DNA from: Deltaproteobacteria bacterium
GTDB taxonomy: Bacteria; Myxococcota_A; Polyangia; Polyangiales; Houyiibacteriaceae
Direction: 5' to 3'
DNA: 64,000 nt
Assembly: GCA_017644045.1 (NCBI GenBank)
Contig: JAEPMI010000016.1
Coordinates: 108,264 to 172,263 of the forward strand
The position numbers and the translations under genes were made by a program. Below are positions 1 to 9,156 of this stretch, one piece after another; position 1 is the stretch's first letter, and each line of letters begins with the position of its first letter. A model generated the notes under the pieces. The model saw only the letters and a list, made by a program, of their open reading frames with translations, did not search any database and had not been told where the DNA came from.

Positions 1-670
1 CGCTCACGTCTTCGCCGCCCGGGCGCTCGGGGAGCTCGGTGACGCCGCCGAGCGCGCGCAGGAGCTCGGCGCGCCCGAGCGCCTTGCCCGGCACCAGCGC
101 CCGGCCCTTCAGACGCACCTGGCGGTTGGCGCCGCGGCGGGACTCGCGGGCGGCCTTCTTTCGAGCGCGCTCGCCACGGAGCGCGAGCGCGAAGGGCCCG
201 ACGATGGCTGCGGCGAGGGTCACGTCCTTCGCCGTGAAGGGGTCGTCCTCGGCTCGCTGGAGCACGACCACGCCGAGCACGTCGCCGTGGCGCAGGATCG
301 GCAGCGCGAGGAAGTGCGGGAAGCGCTCCTCGCGGAGACCCTCGACGCGCGCGAAGCGGTCGTGGGTGCCGTCGCTGGCGACGACCTCGCCGGTCTCCGC
401 GGCCATGCCGGTGATGCCCTCGCCGACGGCGAGCTGGACGTTGCCGACGGCGACGCGGGTGAAGCCGACGTTCGCGCGCATGACCAGCAGGTCCTCGTCC
501 GAGGCGCTGCGCTCGCGGAGGTAGACGGAGACGACGTCGGCGGGCAGGAGCGTCGCCACCTCGCCGCAGAGGCGATGGAGCACGACGCGCAGCGGCTCGT
601 ACACCCGGCCCTCGTCATGGAGCCGGTGCAGCCGTCGGACTCGCTCGTCGCCCTCGATCCGCGCCTTCAT
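1..670 (-). CDS. PtsP-like phosphoenolpyruvate-protein phosphotransferase (enzyme I-Ntr), 3' part outside window
   Basis: Read from the ATG at 670, the frame stays open to the window edge, giving 223 residues of a longer protein. The first ~165 residues form a GAF domain (LLPADVVSVYLRE, VGEGITGMAAETGE, FLALPILRHGDVLGVVVLQ). A basic linker follows (ARKKAARESRR), then the start of a PEP-utilising N-terminal domain (LVPGKALGRAELL). GAF followed by an enzyme I-type domain is the layout of PtsP, which passes phosphate from PEP to NPr in the nitrogen PTS. The catalytic His and the TIM barrel would lie outside the window, so PtsP is inferred from order and the short PEP-utiliser match. A GAF-containing pyruvate phosphate dikinase-like protein is the main alternative. 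The gene ends 6 nt before the SDR stop, on the same strand. Confidence 0.7.
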   Translation of the reverse strand, partial: MKARIEGDERVRRLHRLHDEGRVYEPLRVVLHRLCGEVATLLPADVVSVYLRERSASDEDLLVMRANVGFTRVAVGNVQLAVGEGITGMAAETGEVVASDGTHDRFARVEGLREERFPHFLALPILRHGDVLGVVVLQRAEDDPFTAKDVTLAAAIVGPFALALRGERARKKAARESRRGANRQVRLKGRALVPGKALGRAELLRALGGVTELPERPGGEDVS

Positions 671-676
671 CGGTCC

Positions 677-1429
677 CTACGTGACCTGCCGGGTCGGTCG
701 CATCAAGACGTCGTGGATCTCGGCGCTCGCCGGAGCAGCCAGTACGTGCATCACGCTCTCGGCCACGTCGCCGGCGGTGAGCGCCCCACCCTCGCCCCGA
801 TCGGCGTAGGCCTGCTTGCCCTCGTCGACGTCCTCCAGGAAGACCTCGAGGAACTCGGTCTCGACGAAGCCCGGGCTGATCGAGGTCACCCGACAGAGGC
901 TGCCGGCCGCGCGCAGCTCCTGACGCAGCCCCTCGGTCAGGCTGCGGACCGCGAACTTCGTGGCCGAGTAGACCCCGCTACCCGGCGGAACCCGGTGACC
1001 GGCCATCGACGAGATGTGGATCACGTGACCGTCGTCGCCGCGCTCCCGCATGTCGCCGATCGCCTCTCGCGTGCACACGCAGAGGGCGAGGAGGTTCACC
1101 TCGATCATCTCGCGCCAGTGCTCGGTCGCGCCGGTCATCAGAGGTGCGTCGCGGCCGAGGCCGGCGGAGTTCACGAGCACGTCCACCCCACCCCATTCCT
1201 GGCGGACCTTCGCGAACATCGCCTCGATGGCGTCCGTATCGCGGAAGTCGCAGGCGATGGCCAGACCTTCGCGACCGTCGACCATGGCCTGCAGTCGCTC
1301 CTTCCGGCGAGCCGTTACGACCACCTTCATGCCGGCGTCGAGCAGCCGCTCGGCGACCTCCTTGCCGATGCCGCTCGAGGCCCCGGTGACGAGCGCCACG
1401 CGCCCGCGCCATCGCTCCATACCGCTCAT
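677..1429 (-). CDS. Short-chain dehydrogenase/reductase (SDR)
   Basis: This 250-residue classical SDR has a Rossmann nucleotide-binding motif near the N-terminus (VTGASSGIGKEV). It also has the NSAG motif (VLVNSAGLG), a catalytic Ser in HISSMAG, and the YSATK active-site Tyr/Lys pair, so the catalytic triad looks complete. The ARRKER segment after beta-2 suggests NADP(H) preference. The ATG at 1429 overlaps the stop of the FAD oxidoreductase by 4 nt (ATGA), so the two are probably translationally coupled and may act on the same lipid or isoprenoid-like substrate. A second ATG three codons later is possible. The substrate cannot be read from sequence. Confidence 0.9.
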   Translation of the reverse strand: MSGMERWRGRVALVTGASSGIGKEVAERLLDAGMKVVVTARRKERLQAMVDGREGLAIACDFRDTDAIEAMFAKVRQEWGGVDVLVNSAGLGRDAPLMTGATEHWREMIEVNLLALCVCTREAIGDMRERGDDGHVIHISSMAGHRVPPGSGVYSATKFAVRSLTEGLRQELRAAGSLCRVTSISPGFVETEFLEVFLEDVDEGKQAYADRGEGGALTAGDVAESVMHVLAAPASAEIHDVLMRPTRQVT

Positions 1430-2955
1430 CCGTCCTCCAGGATCTGCATCGCCGCGTTGTGTCCGGCGGCGCCGATGACGGAGCCGCCGGGGTGGCATCC
1501 CGCGCCACAGGCGTAGAGCCCGCCGACGGGCAGGCGGTGCGGCACCCGGTCGTCGAAGCCGAAGGCGTTGTCGAGGTGGTGGATGTGGCCGCGGGTCAGA
1601 CCGAAGCGCTCTTCGAGCTTCGGCGGCGTCAGCGGGTAGGTGTCGACCACCAGGTCGCTCGTGCCGGGTGCGAAGCGATCGCAGATGGAGAGCAGGTGCT
1701 CGGCGTAGCGCGACTCCTCCGCCTCCCACGTCGTGCCCTCGAGCGCGTAGGGGACCCACTGCACGAAGAGCGCGGCCGAGTGCCGGCCCTCGACGTCGGA
1801 GAGCGAGGGGTCGACCGTGGTGTGGATGTACCACTCGATCGCCGGGAACTCGGGGAGCTTTCCGGCGCGCACGTCCGCGAAGGACTCGCGCAGCGTGTCG
1901 AGCACGACGTCTTCGTCGGGCAGCAGGTGGATGGTGCCGCGGTGCTGGCCGAGGTCCTCCGGCAGGCTCCGGAACTCCGGGAGCGCGTCGAGGCAGAGGT
2001 TGAGCTTCAGCGTGGTCCCGTCGCGGCGCCAGTCCTCGACCTTCGCCTGGAACTCGTCCGGGAACGGCGCGAGCTCGGCGAAGCGGAAGGGGTCGGTCCC
2101 GAAGACGACGGTAGGCGCGCGGAGCGAACGGCCGTCGGCCAAGGTGACGCCACGAGCGACGCCTTCTTCCACGTCGGCGGCCACGACCTCGGCGCCCGTC
2201 TCGAAGGTCACGCCGGCGTCGCGCGCCGCCTTCTCGAGGGTGCGCGCGACGGTGCCCATGCCTCCGGCCACGACCATCCAGGTGCCACCGGCGCCGGGGA
2301 GTCGGCACATGTTGTGGATCAGGAAATTCATTCCGGTGCCCGGCGTGTCCCAGTCGCCGTTCAGACCGGTGAAGCCGTCGGTCACCGCGTACATCGCCTT
2401 CAGCAGGTCGCTCTCGAAGCCGAAGCGCTCGAGGTAGTCGCCGATCGAGCCACGACAGAGTCCGACGAAGGCGTCGCGGAGCTCCGCGCGCACGTAGCGC
2501 TCGGCGGTCTCCTCGATGGAGAGCGGCGCGGCCATCCAGGCGGGACCGACGTCTTCGCGGAAGGCGTCGAGCTCGGCGGCGAGGCGCTGGTCGGCGTCCC
2601 AGTCCGCCTGACCGAAGTGGGCCACCATCTGGTCGCGAACGGCGTCCCGGTCGGATCCCATCAGCAGGTAGCGCTCGCCCGTGGTCGGCAGGAAGTAGTG
2701 CGGGTCGCGCCGGATGAGCGGGATGTCCACCTCGAGCTTCTGCACCAGCTCGGGCGGCATCAGCCCGAGCAGGTACGCGCCGGTCGAGCACTGGACGTCC
2801 GGGGCCTTCGGGAAGGGGCGCTCGGTGCGCGTGGCGCCGCCGATCGTGTCGCTGCGCTCGAGGACGTGGACGCGGCGCCCGGCCCTGGCGAGGAAGGTCG
2901 CACAGACGAGCGCGTTGTGGCCGGCGCCGACGATCAGGACGTCGTGGTTGCTCAT
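1426..2955 (-). CDS. NAD(P)/FAD-dependent oxidoreductase, phytoene-desaturase-like
   Basis: This 509-residue protein starts with a dinucleotide-binding motif (VLIVGAGHNALVCATFLARAG) and an ERSDTIGGATRTE segment, as in phytoene dehydrogenase and PYROXD2-like amine-oxidase-fold enzymes. The C-terminus has the FAD-binding motif of that superfamily (GLYACGAGCHPGGSVIGAAGHNAA). There is no signal peptide. It is first in a two-gene unit with the SDR. A P450 gene upstream on the same strand is separated by 197 nt that hold a dispersed repeat. A role in carotenoid or other hydrophobic-substrate desaturation is an inference. No phytoene synthase lies nearby, so a carotenoid cluster is not supported. 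Confidence 0.85.
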   Translation of the reverse strand: MSNHDVLIVGAGHNALVCATFLARAGRRVHVLERSDTIGGATRTERPFPKAPDVQCSTGAYLLGLMPPELVQKLEVDIPLIRRDPHYFLPTTGERYLLMGSDRDAVRDQMVAHFGQADWDADQRLAAELDAFREDVGPAWMAAPLSIEETAERYVRAELRDAFVGLCRGSIGDYLERFGFESDLLKAMYAVTDGFTGLNGDWDTPGTGMNFLIHNMCRLPGAGGTWMVVAGGMGTVARTLEKAARDAGVTFETGAEVVAADVEEGVARGVTLADGRSLRAPTVVFGTDPFRFAELAPFPDEFQAKVEDWRRDGTTLKLNLCLDALPEFRSLPEDLGQHRGTIHLLPDEDVVLDTLRESFADVRAGKLPEFPAIEWYIHTTVDPSLSDVEGRHSAALFVQWVPYALEGTTWEAEESRYAEHLLSICDRFAPGTSDLVVDTYPLTPPKLEERFGLTRGHIHHLDNAFGFDDRVPHRLPVGGLYACGAGCHPGGSVIGAAGHNAAMQILEDG

Positions 2956-2998
2956 GTCGGCGAGCTGGCCTTTGAAGAGCTCACGTGGAGGGATTCGT

Positions 2999-3103
2999 TG
3001 GTCTGGGTGTGTGCCATGGTGCGTCCGCGAACCGAGGAAATGCCGAGTATTTTCGAGCGTGAGTGGATGGCGCCAGGGGGCGCGCTCAGGGCGCGAAGCG
3101 CCC
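2999..3103 (+). repeat. Dispersed intergenic repeat, copy A (partner at 38368-38472)
   Basis: This stretch matches the reverse complement of 38368-38472 over about 105 nt. The match includes a 24-nt identical run at 3023-3046 and a 17-nt identical run at 3047-3063 after a single-base indel. The 3' end forms a short hairpin (GGGCGC-GAA-GCGCCC) that copy B keeps with a GCA loop. It lies between the P450 stop and the oxidoreductase start, inside no reading frame I accept. No transposase is attached. Confidence 0.75.
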
Positions 3104-3152
3104 GCGCCAGCTCTTCAAAGGCCAGCAAGGCTGAAGGCTCCGGCGCCGGAAG

Positions 3153-4559
3153 TCACGCGGCGACGCGTGCCGAACGCGTACCGAACGTGAGCGGCATCCC
3201 GCCCGAAGGGCTGAGCGTGAGGTTGCGGCGCTTGGTGGTGTAGCGCTGGCCGGCCACGAGCTGCGGTACGCGCCGCGTCAGGAGGGTCGCGAGCACCACT
3301 CGCATCTCGTAGAGCGCGAACGCCTCTCCGATGCAGCGGCGGATGCCACCGCCGAAGGGGAAGTAGCGGTAGGGGCTGATCCGCTGGCCGATGAAGCGCT
3401 CGGGATCGAAACGGCGAGGCTCGGGCCAGATGGCCGGGTCGAAGTGCGCGAGGAGGATGCTGCAGCCGATCACCGTCTCCGCAGGCAGCTCCCAGCCGGC
3501 CACGCGGCGGGGCTCCTTGAGCACACGGCCGATGCCCGGCACGATCGGGTGGATCCGCAGCGTCTCCTTGGCGACCGCGGTGAGGTACTCGAGCTCGAGG
3601 ATCCGGTCGGGGTCGACCACGCCGTCGGGGAAGGCCTCGTCGATCTCGGCGAGCAACCGACTCCGAACGTCCTCGTGGAGCGCGATGCGGTAGAGCGCCC
3701 AGGAGAGCGCGGTCGCGGTGGTCTCGTGGCCAGCCACCAACATGGTCATCAGCTCGTCGCGGATTTCCTCGTCGCTCATCGGCGTGCCGTCCGAGTGCGT
3801 CGCCTGCAGGAGCGCAGCGAGCACGTCGACGCGCCCTTCGTTCGACTGCCCGCGGCGCCTCCGAATCATCTGCTCCAGCAGCTCCCGCACCCGCGCGCGG
3901 CGGCGAAGGAACCGGCCCCAGGGCGAGAGCGGTCCGAGGTCCCGCTGGAAGTGACGCACGAGGAGGCTGGGGTCATCGAGCGCTCGGAGCGTTCCGACCA
4001 GGAGCCGAACGAGCTCGTCGTCCGCGTCCGCGTCGATGCCGAAGACCGTCTGCAGGATCACGTCGAGGGTGATCTGCTGAGTCACGCTCTGCGTGACCGT
4101 CACCGTGTGGGTCGCGACGCGCTCCAGGGCGCTGGACGTCGCATCCCGCATCGCCTCGCCGTAGGCCTTCATTCGCTCGCCGCGAAAGGGTGGCAGGAGG
4201 AGCCGACGTTGCTCGAGGTGCGCGTCGTCGTCGAGCACCAGCACCGAGTACGAGCCGAGGAAGGGCTCGAGGAGCTGGTTGGCCTCCCCCGCATGAAGCT
4301 CGCGCGCCCCACCCTTCAGGATGGCTTCCACGTGCTCGGGCTTCGACATCTGGACGAGCGGCCACATGCCCGGCAGCTCGATGGTGACCACCTCACCATG
4401 GCTCGCCCGAACCGAGCGAAGGAAGGCGACCGGCTCGTACAGAAAGGAGAGGAGCTGCAGCGCACCGGGCGCTCCGGGGCCTGGGGGAAGGTGGGTGCGT
4501 CCCTTGCGGCGGGTCCGCCCCACGCGAGCCGCAGCTTTGGCGGTCAGTGGGTTGAGCAC
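3153..4559 (-). CDS. Cytochrome P450
   Basis: This 468-residue P450 has all the hallmark motifs: the I-helix oxygen-activation segment (AGHETTATALSW), the K-helix ExxR (KETLRIHP) and the heme-binding loop FPFGGGIRRCIG with the thiolate Cys at about residue 409. The N-terminus is basic and has no clear membrane anchor, so the protein is probably soluble. I take the GTG at 4559 as start because a TATCAT hexamer sits 6 nt upstream. No ferredoxin or reductase is adjacent. The substrate is unknown. The FAD oxidoreductase and SDR on the same strand downstream could belong to the same pathway, but the gap between them is not operon-like. Confidence 0.93.
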   Translation of the reverse strand: MLNPLTAKAAARVGRTRRKGRTHLPPGPGAPGALQLLSFLYEPVAFLRSVRASHGEVVTIELPGMWPLVQMSKPEHVEAILKGGARELHAGEANQLLEPFLGSYSVLVLDDDAHLEQRRLLLPPFRGERMKAYGEAMRDATSSALERVATHTVTVTQSVTQQITLDVILQTVFGIDADADDELVRLLVGTLRALDDPSLLVRHFQRDLGPLSPWGRFLRRRARVRELLEQMIRRRRGQSNEGRVDVLAALLQATHSDGTPMSDEEIRDELMTMLVAGHETTATALSWALYRIALHEDVRSRLLAEIDEAFPDGVVDPDRILELEYLTAVAKETLRIHPIVPGIGRVLKEPRRVAGWELPAETVIGCSILLAHFDPAIWPEPRRFDPERFIGQRISPYRYFPFGGGIRRCIGEAFALYEMRVVLATLLTRRVPQLVAGQRYTTKRRNLTLSPSGGMPLTFGTRSARVAA

Positions 4560-4571
4560 GAGCGCATGATA
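4560..4571 (-). promoter_or_regulatory. -10-like hexamer directly before the P450 GTG
   Basis: On the minus strand TATCAT (4571-4566) is followed by 6 nt and then the GTG start at 4559. That spacing places the transcription start at or beside the start codon, so the mRNA may be leaderless. No convincing -35 box is seen. Confidence 0.4.
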
Positions 4572-4613
4572 GTGCGAAGCGCGCTCGTGCTCGACCCTGC
4601 GCTGCTCCAGGCC

Positions 4614-5120
4614 TCAGTACTCGGACTCGTCGTCGTCGTCCGAGTCCTCGTCGTCGAGCACACGGTCGGCGAGGGTCTCCACGTAGGCCCCGACGTTCTC
4701 CATCTCGATCACGGTGGAGCCGTCGTCGCCTCGGGAGAGGAGCTTCCCGTCGGCGAAGAACCAGTCGCGGTCGTGCTCGCCCTTCTTGGCGTAGTCCCGC
4801 TGGCGGGTCAGGAAGCGGGCTCCGTCGAAGCTCCCGGGGCCGTCACTGTCGGCCGGCCAGGGGCGATCGGCGCCGAGCTCGACGGTCGCGAGCACCAGGA
4901 GCCGGTGGTAGAGCACGCCGCCGCCCTTGGATTCGACCAAGTCACCGAAATCATCGATGGATTCGGGCGGTAGGTGGCGATGGAGGAGCGCCGAGAGGAT
5001 CTCGACTTCGCTCTTGCCTTCGAGACCCGCGAGAAAACCGGCGTCCCCCGCCACTTTGTCATCGTCGACGTCGAGGATCTCGTAGAGGCGCTCGAGCCAA
5101 GGCAACGTTTCGGGGGCCAT
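4614..5120 (-). CDS. Hypothetical acidic cytoplasmic protein
   Basis: This is a 168-residue protein from the ATG at 5120. An upstream start at 5162 would add 14 residues with no family support. It has no signal peptide, membrane segment or recognised motif. The middle is a mixed alpha/beta-looking domain with Trp and Leu clusters, and the last ~15 residues are almost all Asp/Glu/Ser (LDDEDSDDDDESEY). It stops 54 nt before the P450 start, on the same strand. I do not recognise the family. Confidence 0.6.
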   Translation of the reverse strand: MAPETLPWLERLYEILDVDDDKVAGDAGFLAGLEGKSEVEILSALLHRHLPPESIDDFGDLVESKGGGVLYHRLLVLATVELGADRPWPADSDGPGSFDGARFLTRQRDYAKKGEHDRDWFFADGKLLSRGDDGSTVIEMENVGAYVETLADRVLDDEDSDDDDESEY

Positions 5121-5381
5121 CGCGACTACAGATACCACAGGCGAACGGACGATGGAGTACACGAAGAAAGACCACGAGATGTCAGGCCCTTGCGAGCCCC
5201 AGGGCCGTGGGGGTCAGGAGTGCCGGGAGGCCCGGGCACGGGATTGTCGCCAGGCCCAGCGCCCCTCCGGCGAGGATGCTGCTAAGGTCGGCTCGGGTGC
5301 CCGCGATGACGGGGACCCGAACGCGCCCGATCGGAGGCGCGCAGGATGGCCTCGCCTCGCCTGGAGTGAGGGGGCCGGAGG

Positions 5382-6452
5382 ATGGATGTGAGGATGAGCG
5401 AGCTGGAGACGCTGCCGGACGAAGACGAGCGGGTCGACGACGACGAGGACACCCTCGTCGACGACGAAGGCACCGATCTGTCCGACGAGGCGCTCGAGGC
5501 CGAGGCCGACTCGGCCGGTGACGAGGACAAGACCAGCGGCAAGGCCGAGAGCAAGGCCGCCAAGGCCCTCGCGAAGGCCGGCGGCGCGATCGACCGGCGG
5601 GATCCGCTGGCGGTCTACATGCGCGACGCCCAACGCTACCCCCTGCTCAGCCGCGAGGAGGAGCACGAGCTCGCGGTGGCGTACTTCGAGCACGGTGACA
5701 CCGAGGCCGCCCGGAAGCTGGTGACCTCGAACCTCCGGCTGGTGGTGAAGATCGCCTACGACTATCGGCAGGCCTACAAGAACCTCCTCGACCTGGTCCA
5801 GGAGGGGAACATCGGCCTGATGCAGGCGGTGAAGAAGTACGACCCGTACCGGGGCGTGAAGCTCTCGAGCTACGCCGCCTGGTGGATTCGGGCGTACATC
5901 CTCCGCTACATCCTGAACAACCACCGGCTGGTGAAGCTCGGGACCACCCAGGCCCAGCGGAAGCTCTTCTTCAACCTGAAGAAGGAGAAGGCCCGGCTGG
6001 CGGCGCAGGGCATCGACCCGACCCCCGAGCGGATCGCCGACAAGCTCGACGTCCCCGTGAAGGACGTCATCTCCATGGACCGCCGGATGGCCGCGGGCGA
6101 TGCCTCGCTCGACGCGCCCTTGCGCGGTGCCGACGATGGCCGGCCGGTCAGCCGCCTCGACATGATGAGCGGCAACGGCCCCGGTTTCGACGAGGTCATC
6201 GCCGACGAAGAGCTCGGCGACATGCTCAAGGACAAGATCCACGAGTACGGCGCCACCCTCGAGGGTCGCGAGCGGGTCATCTTCGACAAGCGACTGGTGG
6301 CGGAGGATCCCCTCACGCTCCAGGCGCTCGGAGACGAGTTCGGGGTGAGCCGCGAGCGGGTGCGCCAGCTCGAGAAGCGGCTGCTCAGCCACATGAAGAC
6401 CTTCCTCCGCAAGGAGCTGGGCGAAGCGGTGGACGTCTACGAGGCCGAGTGA
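5382..6452 (+). CDS. rpoH: RNA polymerase sigma-32 factor RpoH
   Basis: This 356-residue sigma-70 family protein has region 1.2/2 motifs typical of the heat-shock class: DPLAVYMRDAQRYPLLSREEE, then NLRLVVKIAYDYR, LLDLVQEGNIGLMQAVKKYDPYRGVKLSSYAAWWIRAYILRYI read in segments. It has the RpoH-box-like stretch TTQAQRKLFFNLKKEK and a region 4.2 helix-turn-helix (LGDEFGVSRERVRQLE). The first ~70 residues are an unusual acidic then Ala/Lys-rich extension. The start is ambiguous: ATG 5382, GTG 5388 (best spacing from GGAGG at 5377-5381) or ATG 5394. It overlaps rsmI by 4 nt. Confidence 0.92.
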   Translation: MDVRMSELETLPDEDERVDDDEDTLVDDEGTDLSDEALEAEADSAGDEDKTSGKAESKAAKALAKAGGAIDRRDPLAVYMRDAQRYPLLSREEEHELAVAYFEHGDTEAARKLVTSNLRLVVKIAYDYRQAYKNLLDLVQEGNIGLMQAVKKYDPYRGVKLSSYAAWWIRAYILRYILNNHRLVKLGTTQAQRKLFFNLKKEKARLAAQGIDPTPERIADKLDVPVKDVISMDRRMAAGDASLDAPLRGADDGRPVSRLDMMSGNGPGFDEVIADEELGDMLKDKIHEYGATLEGRERVIFDKRLVAEDPLTLQALGDEFGVSRERVRQLEKRLLSHMKTFLRKELGEAVDVYEAE

Positions 6453-7312
6453 CGGACCCCGCCCTCTGGGTGGTCGCCACCCCGATCGGCAACCTCGCAG
6501 ACATCACGCTCCGGGCGCTCCAGACCCTGAAGGACGCCGACCTCGTGCTCGCCGAGGACACCCGCCGGACGCGGGTGCTCCTCGAGCATCACGGGATCGA
6601 CACGCCCCTCGACAGCTTCCACGCACACAGCTCCGAGGAGAAGATCGCGCGGCTGATCGAGCGGCTGGATGCCGGCGAGACCCTGGCGCTGGTCAGCGAC
6701 GCGGGCACCCCGGTCATCAGTGACCCGGGGGTCAGGCTCGTGGCCGCGGCCCGCGCCGCTGGCCACGAGGTGTCCACCGCTCCCGGTCCGAGCGCGATCC
6801 TCGGCGCGTTGAGCATCGCGGGCCTGCGGGCCGACCGCTTCGTGTTCCTCGGTTTCCTCCCGCGCAGCAGCGGCAAGCGGCGGGCGGAGGTCGAGGCGAT
6901 CGCCGCCCGGCGGGAGGCCTCGGTGCTCTTCGAGTCGCCTCAGCGGCTCGCAGCCCTGCTCGAGGAGATGGTCGCCCAGATCCCGGATCGGCAGATCGCG
7001 GTGTGCCGGGAGCTGACCAAGCGCTTCGAGGAGATCGTCCGCGGGACCCCCGCCGAGGTCTTGGAGCGCTTCGCGGATGGCGCGAAAGGCGAGATCACCG
7101 TGGTGGTCGAGGCGGTCGCCACGGCGGCCCCGGAGCTGGCGGAGGAGGACGTCGAGGCCTTCGTCCGGGAGGCCCTGGCCGGCGGCGATCGGGTCAAGAG
7201 CGTGGCCAAGGCGCTGGCCAAGCGCTCGGGGCTCTCGGGCAGCGAGGCCTACGAGCGGGTGCTCGCCCTCCGTGAGGGGGCCTCAGATCGGGATCCGGAC
7301 GCCGAGGCGTGA
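6449..7312 (+). CDS. rsmI: 16S rRNA (cytidine1402-2'-O)-methyltransferase RsmI
   Basis: This 287-residue SAM-dependent tetrapyrrole-methylase-fold enzyme 2'-O-methylates C1402 in the ribosomal P site. Signature segments are VATPIGNLADITLRAL at the N-terminus, AEDTRRTRVLL, LVSDAGTPVISDPG (SAM site) and FLGFLPRSSGKRR. The length matches the family. I chose the GTG at 6449 because it puts the family's conserved N-terminus a few residues in, and because it overlaps the rpoH TGA as GTGA. The C-terminal ~50 residues match the family's small helical domain. Confidence 0.94.
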   Translation: MTDPALWVVATPIGNLADITLRALQTLKDADLVLAEDTRRTRVLLEHHGIDTPLDSFHAHSSEEKIARLIERLDAGETLALVSDAGTPVISDPGVRLVAAARAAGHEVSTAPGPSAILGALSIAGLRADRFVFLGFLPRSSGKRRAEVEAIAARREASVLFESPQRLAALLEEMVAQIPDRQIAVCRELTKRFEEIVRGTPAEVLERFADGAKGEITVVVEAVATAAPELAEEDVEAFVREALAGGDRVKSVAKALAKRSGLSGSEAYERVLALREGASDRDPDAEA

Positions 7313-7326
7313 TAGGGTCGACATCG

Positions 7327-9144
7327 ATGCGCCTGCGTATCTCCCTTCTCTTGGTCGGGGCACTGTCCCTCGGCTCCTGCGGCGAAGCGACCCCCGAGCC
7401 GGACGTGGGCTTCACGCTCGCCACGCTCGACATGGAGCCGCCCGACGACCTCATGTGCGTCAGCCTCTTCATCAGCGAAGACGGCGGATCGCCCTCTCCA
7501 CTCTTCGTGCGGAACCTGGCGTCGCTCGACGATCCGGACGGGGACATGCAGCCGGAGCTGACCATCGACGCCCTGCCTGCGGCCGGGACGCCCTTCGAGC
7601 TGGTCATCGAGGGCTACACGATGGAGAACTGCAGCGGCACGATCGCCTACGTCGGCCGCAGCGGTGTCATCCGCCTGCAGCCGGGCGAGCGGCGCTTCCT
7701 CGAGATGGCCTTCTACCAGGTCCAGTCCGCGGAGGCCCTGGTCCGTGGCGAGCTGCCGGACAGCCCGGTGCTCCCGACCGCGACCACCTTGCCCGATGGC
7801 CGGGTGCTCCTCGCGGGTGGCTTCGTCGATCTGACGGCCGGCGATTGCCCGACCGGCGTGTCTTCGGGCTCCTGCTTCGAAGCGGAGGCCACCTCGGCGG
7901 CGTGGATCTTCGATCCGCCCACCGGGAAGTTCCACGAGGTCGAGGGCGGCATGGGCGTCGCTCGGGGTGGTCACACCGCGACCGCGCTCGAAGACGGCCG
8001 GGTGCTGGTCGCCGGTGGCGCCGCGGCCGTTCGGCTGGCCTTCGTGCCTGGCGCGAGCGGCACCAGCGCGGCCATCTTCATGGAGCCCTACGACTCGGCC
8101 GGTGACCCGGGCGTCGCGCACGACACCTTCGAGGTCTTCGAGCCCGAGGCGAACCCGGAGGCCCCGGAGGACGACCTCTTCCGCGACGGCGACCCCGGCC
8201 GGGGCGCCTTCTTCGGCAGCGCCAGCACGGCGGGCGAGCTCGGCCCGCTCAACCAGCAGCGCTTCCTCCACGCGGCGGCCCTCACCGGCGACGGGACGGT
8301 GGTGCTCGCCGGCGGACTCGGCATGGGCGCCTCGGACACCTTCGAGCACTTCGACCCGCGTCGCCCCGGCGGCTACGGCGTCTACGACAACACCGGGTCG
8401 ACCCTGCGCGTGCCCCGCATCGCGCCTTCGGCCGTCACCCTCGAGACCTCGGCCGGCGCGAGCCAGACCTGGATCATCGGCGGGACCGTCTCGCGGGACA
8501 ACGACGACCTCGCGGAGATCTGGACCGCGAGCGACATGGTCCTCACCGGTGTCACCCAGCCGGCCACCACGGCGGCCAACTTCCCGGCTGCGCCCGATGG
8601 CGCGATGGTCAAGCCGGACCGGCCGCGCTTCTCCCTGATGCGCCCGCAGGTCGCGCCGCTCGCGGGTGGCTCGATGGCGATGGTCAACGGCTGGTACGGC
8701 CCGCGTTGCCCGACCGCGACCGAATCCCCCTACTTCCCGCCGGACGGCGAGCTCGGCGTCATCTGCCCCAAGAGCAGCGGCGCGGACTTCCGAAACTTCA
8801 CGATCGCCGCCGACGACGGCACCACCGTCGACTGGCAGGCATCGTCGAGCCGCTTCCAGTCTTTCGGGGCCGTCGCGGTGCTCGCCGACGGTCGGGTCGT
8901 CGTGACCGGCGGCATCGAGGACGAGGCCCTGATCACATCGAACGACCTCTCGATCTACCGGGCGGAGCCCGCTGACAACGGGAAGCCGGTCGCCGCCGGC
9001 GCCCAGAGCCTGGCCATCCCCCGAGCCTTCCACGCGGCCGCGGCGCTCCGCGGCGGCGGCATCCTGGTCTTCGGCGGGCTGACCGTCACCAGCGGCACCA
9101 CGGTGCGGGCCACCACCCCCGCCGGCGAAGCCTTCTTCCTGTAG
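7327..9144 (+). CDS. Lipoprotein with kelch/galactose-oxidase-like beta-propeller repeats
   Basis: From the ATG at 7327 this is a 605-residue protein with a short lipoprotein signal (LLLVGALSLGSC). Several repeats have the form LPDGRVLLAGG, LEDGRVLVAGG, LTGDGTVVLAGG and LADGRVVVTGG, each followed by a line describing a field or value. That pattern marks kelch-type blades of a beta-propeller. Such proteins are common cell-surface lipoproteins in Myxococcota and have no assigned enzyme activity; the radical-copper Tyr/Cys of galactose oxidase is not evident. TAGGGT lies 8 nt before the ATG. The gene follows rsmI by 14 nt but has its own likely promoter. Confidence 0.8.
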   Translation: MRLRISLLLVGALSLGSCGEATPEPDVGFTLATLDMEPPDDLMCVSLFISEDGGSPSPLFVRNLASLDDPDGDMQPELTIDALPAAGTPFELVIEGYTMENCSGTIAYVGRSGVIRLQPGERRFLEMAFYQVQSAEALVRGELPDSPVLPTATTLPDGRVLLAGGFVDLTAGDCPTGVSSGSCFEAEATSAAWIFDPPTGKFHEVEGGMGVARGGHTATALEDGRVLVAGGAAAVRLAFVPGASGTSAAIFMEPYDSAGDPGVAHDTFEVFEPEANPEAPEDDLFRDGDPGRGAFFGSASTAGELGPLNQQRFLHAAALTGDGTVVLAGGLGMGASDTFEHFDPRRPGGYGVYDNTGSTLRVPRIAPSAVTLETSAGASQTWIIGGTVSRDNDDLAEIWTASDMVLTGVTQPATTAANFPAAPDGAMVKPDRPRFSLMRPQVAPLAGGSMAMVNGWYGPRCPTATESPYFPPDGELGVICPKSSGADFRNFTIAADDGTTVDWQASSSRFQSFGAVAVLADGRVVVTGGIEDEALITSNDLSIYRAEPADNGKPVAAGAQSLAIPRAFHAAAALRGGGILVFGGLTVTSGTTVRATTPAGEAFFL

Positions 9145-9156
9145 TTCGTGGGCTTC

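Noticed and set aside
1426..4559. Carotenoid or secondary-metabolite gene cluster
   Set aside because: Only a phytoene-desaturase-like oxidoreductase, an SDR and a P450 are present. No synthase, terpene cyclase, NRPS or PKS gene is nearby, and the P450 is separated by 197 nt and a repeat.
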